A stretch of 5,479 nt of DNA from Pseudobdellovibrionaceae bacterium. GTDB taxonomy: Bacteria > Bdellovibrionota > Bdellovibrionia > Bdellovibrionales > JAMPXM01. The notes under the pieces were generated by a model. It searched no databases. It was not told where the DNA came from and worked only from the letters and a program-made list of their open reading frames with translations. Below, in pieces: positions 5,454-5,479 of this stretch (position 1 is its first letter; the number at the start of each line of letters is the position of its first letter). Made by a program: the position numbers and the translations under genes. The stretch covers positions 1 through 5,479 of the forward strand of contig CAJYOV010000474.1 in assembly GCA_913776405.1 (NCBI GenBank). The letters are read 5' to 3'.

Positions 5454-5479
5454 AGCGGGGTGCTACCTAGAGAATCGTG

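Larger units (their letters stand above)
5339..5479. other. Non-coding tail downstream of the membrane-anchored protein gene
   Basis: No gene is evident in these 141 bases. Two short direct-repeat pairs are listed separately. A small hairpin (AGACC 5383-5387, loop ACA, GGTCT 5391-5395) followed by AGTTT could be a weak terminator for the preceding gene, but the stem is only 5 bp and the T-run is poor. A second 5-bp stem (GTAGC 5452-5456 / GCTAC 5462-5466) lies near the window edge. A promoter for a downstream gene may be here, but I cannot point to a convincing -35/-10 pair. Confidence 0.5.

Overview
The window reads as ordinary chromosomal DNA from a Gram-negative bacterium of roughly balanced base composition. 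The tightly coupled leucine-degradation genes, the exported metallopeptidase-like protein with a clear Sec signal, and an anchored orphan protein would suit a Bdellovibrio-like predator or a related proteobacterium. That placement is an impression from protein style, not a proven assignment. I see no mobile element, CRISPR array, tRNA or rRNA.

Region 1 (1-2873, + strand) is the 3' part of a leucine / isovalerate catabolic operon. It begins with the last codons of an enoyl-CoA hydratase-like (crotonase) gene. A biotin carboxylase gene follows, joined by a GTGA stop/start overlap, then a small biotin carrier gene joined by an ATGA overlap behind a perfect GGAGG. Hydroxymethylglutaryl-CoA lyase comes 3 bases later. 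Together these fit the steps 3-methylcrotonyl-CoA -> 3-methylglutaconyl-CoA -> HMG-CoA -> acetyl-CoA + acetoacetate. The methylcrotonyl-CoA carboxylase alpha subunit, usually one polypeptide of about 650-700 residues, is here two proteins cut in the linker after the carboxylase domain. The carboxyltransferase (beta) subunit is not in the window and is presumably upstream.

Region 2 (2905-3753, - strand) converges on the operon with a 31-base gap. It encodes a secreted zincin-like protein with HELAH and a downstream Met-containing turn, but its third candidate zinc ligand is one residue further on than in standard metzincins.

Region 3 (3754-3928) is the gap between two divergent genes. It holds an 8-bp perfect inverted repeat with a 9-base spacer that could be an operator, and it has a weak -10-like hexamer in the spacer.

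Region 4 (3929-5338, + strand) is a 469-codon orphan: one N-terminal membrane anchor and a large, probably periplasmic, domain that I cannot assign. Region 5 (5339-5479) is non-coding as far as it can be seen. It contains two short direct-repeat pairs and small hairpins.

The clearest points are the metabolic operon, two corrected starts (67 and 1551) and the recovered end of the upstream crotonase. The most unusual ones are the split carboxylase subunit, the altered zinc-motif spacing and the inverted repeat. I did not find convincing evidence of a wholly new biological system.
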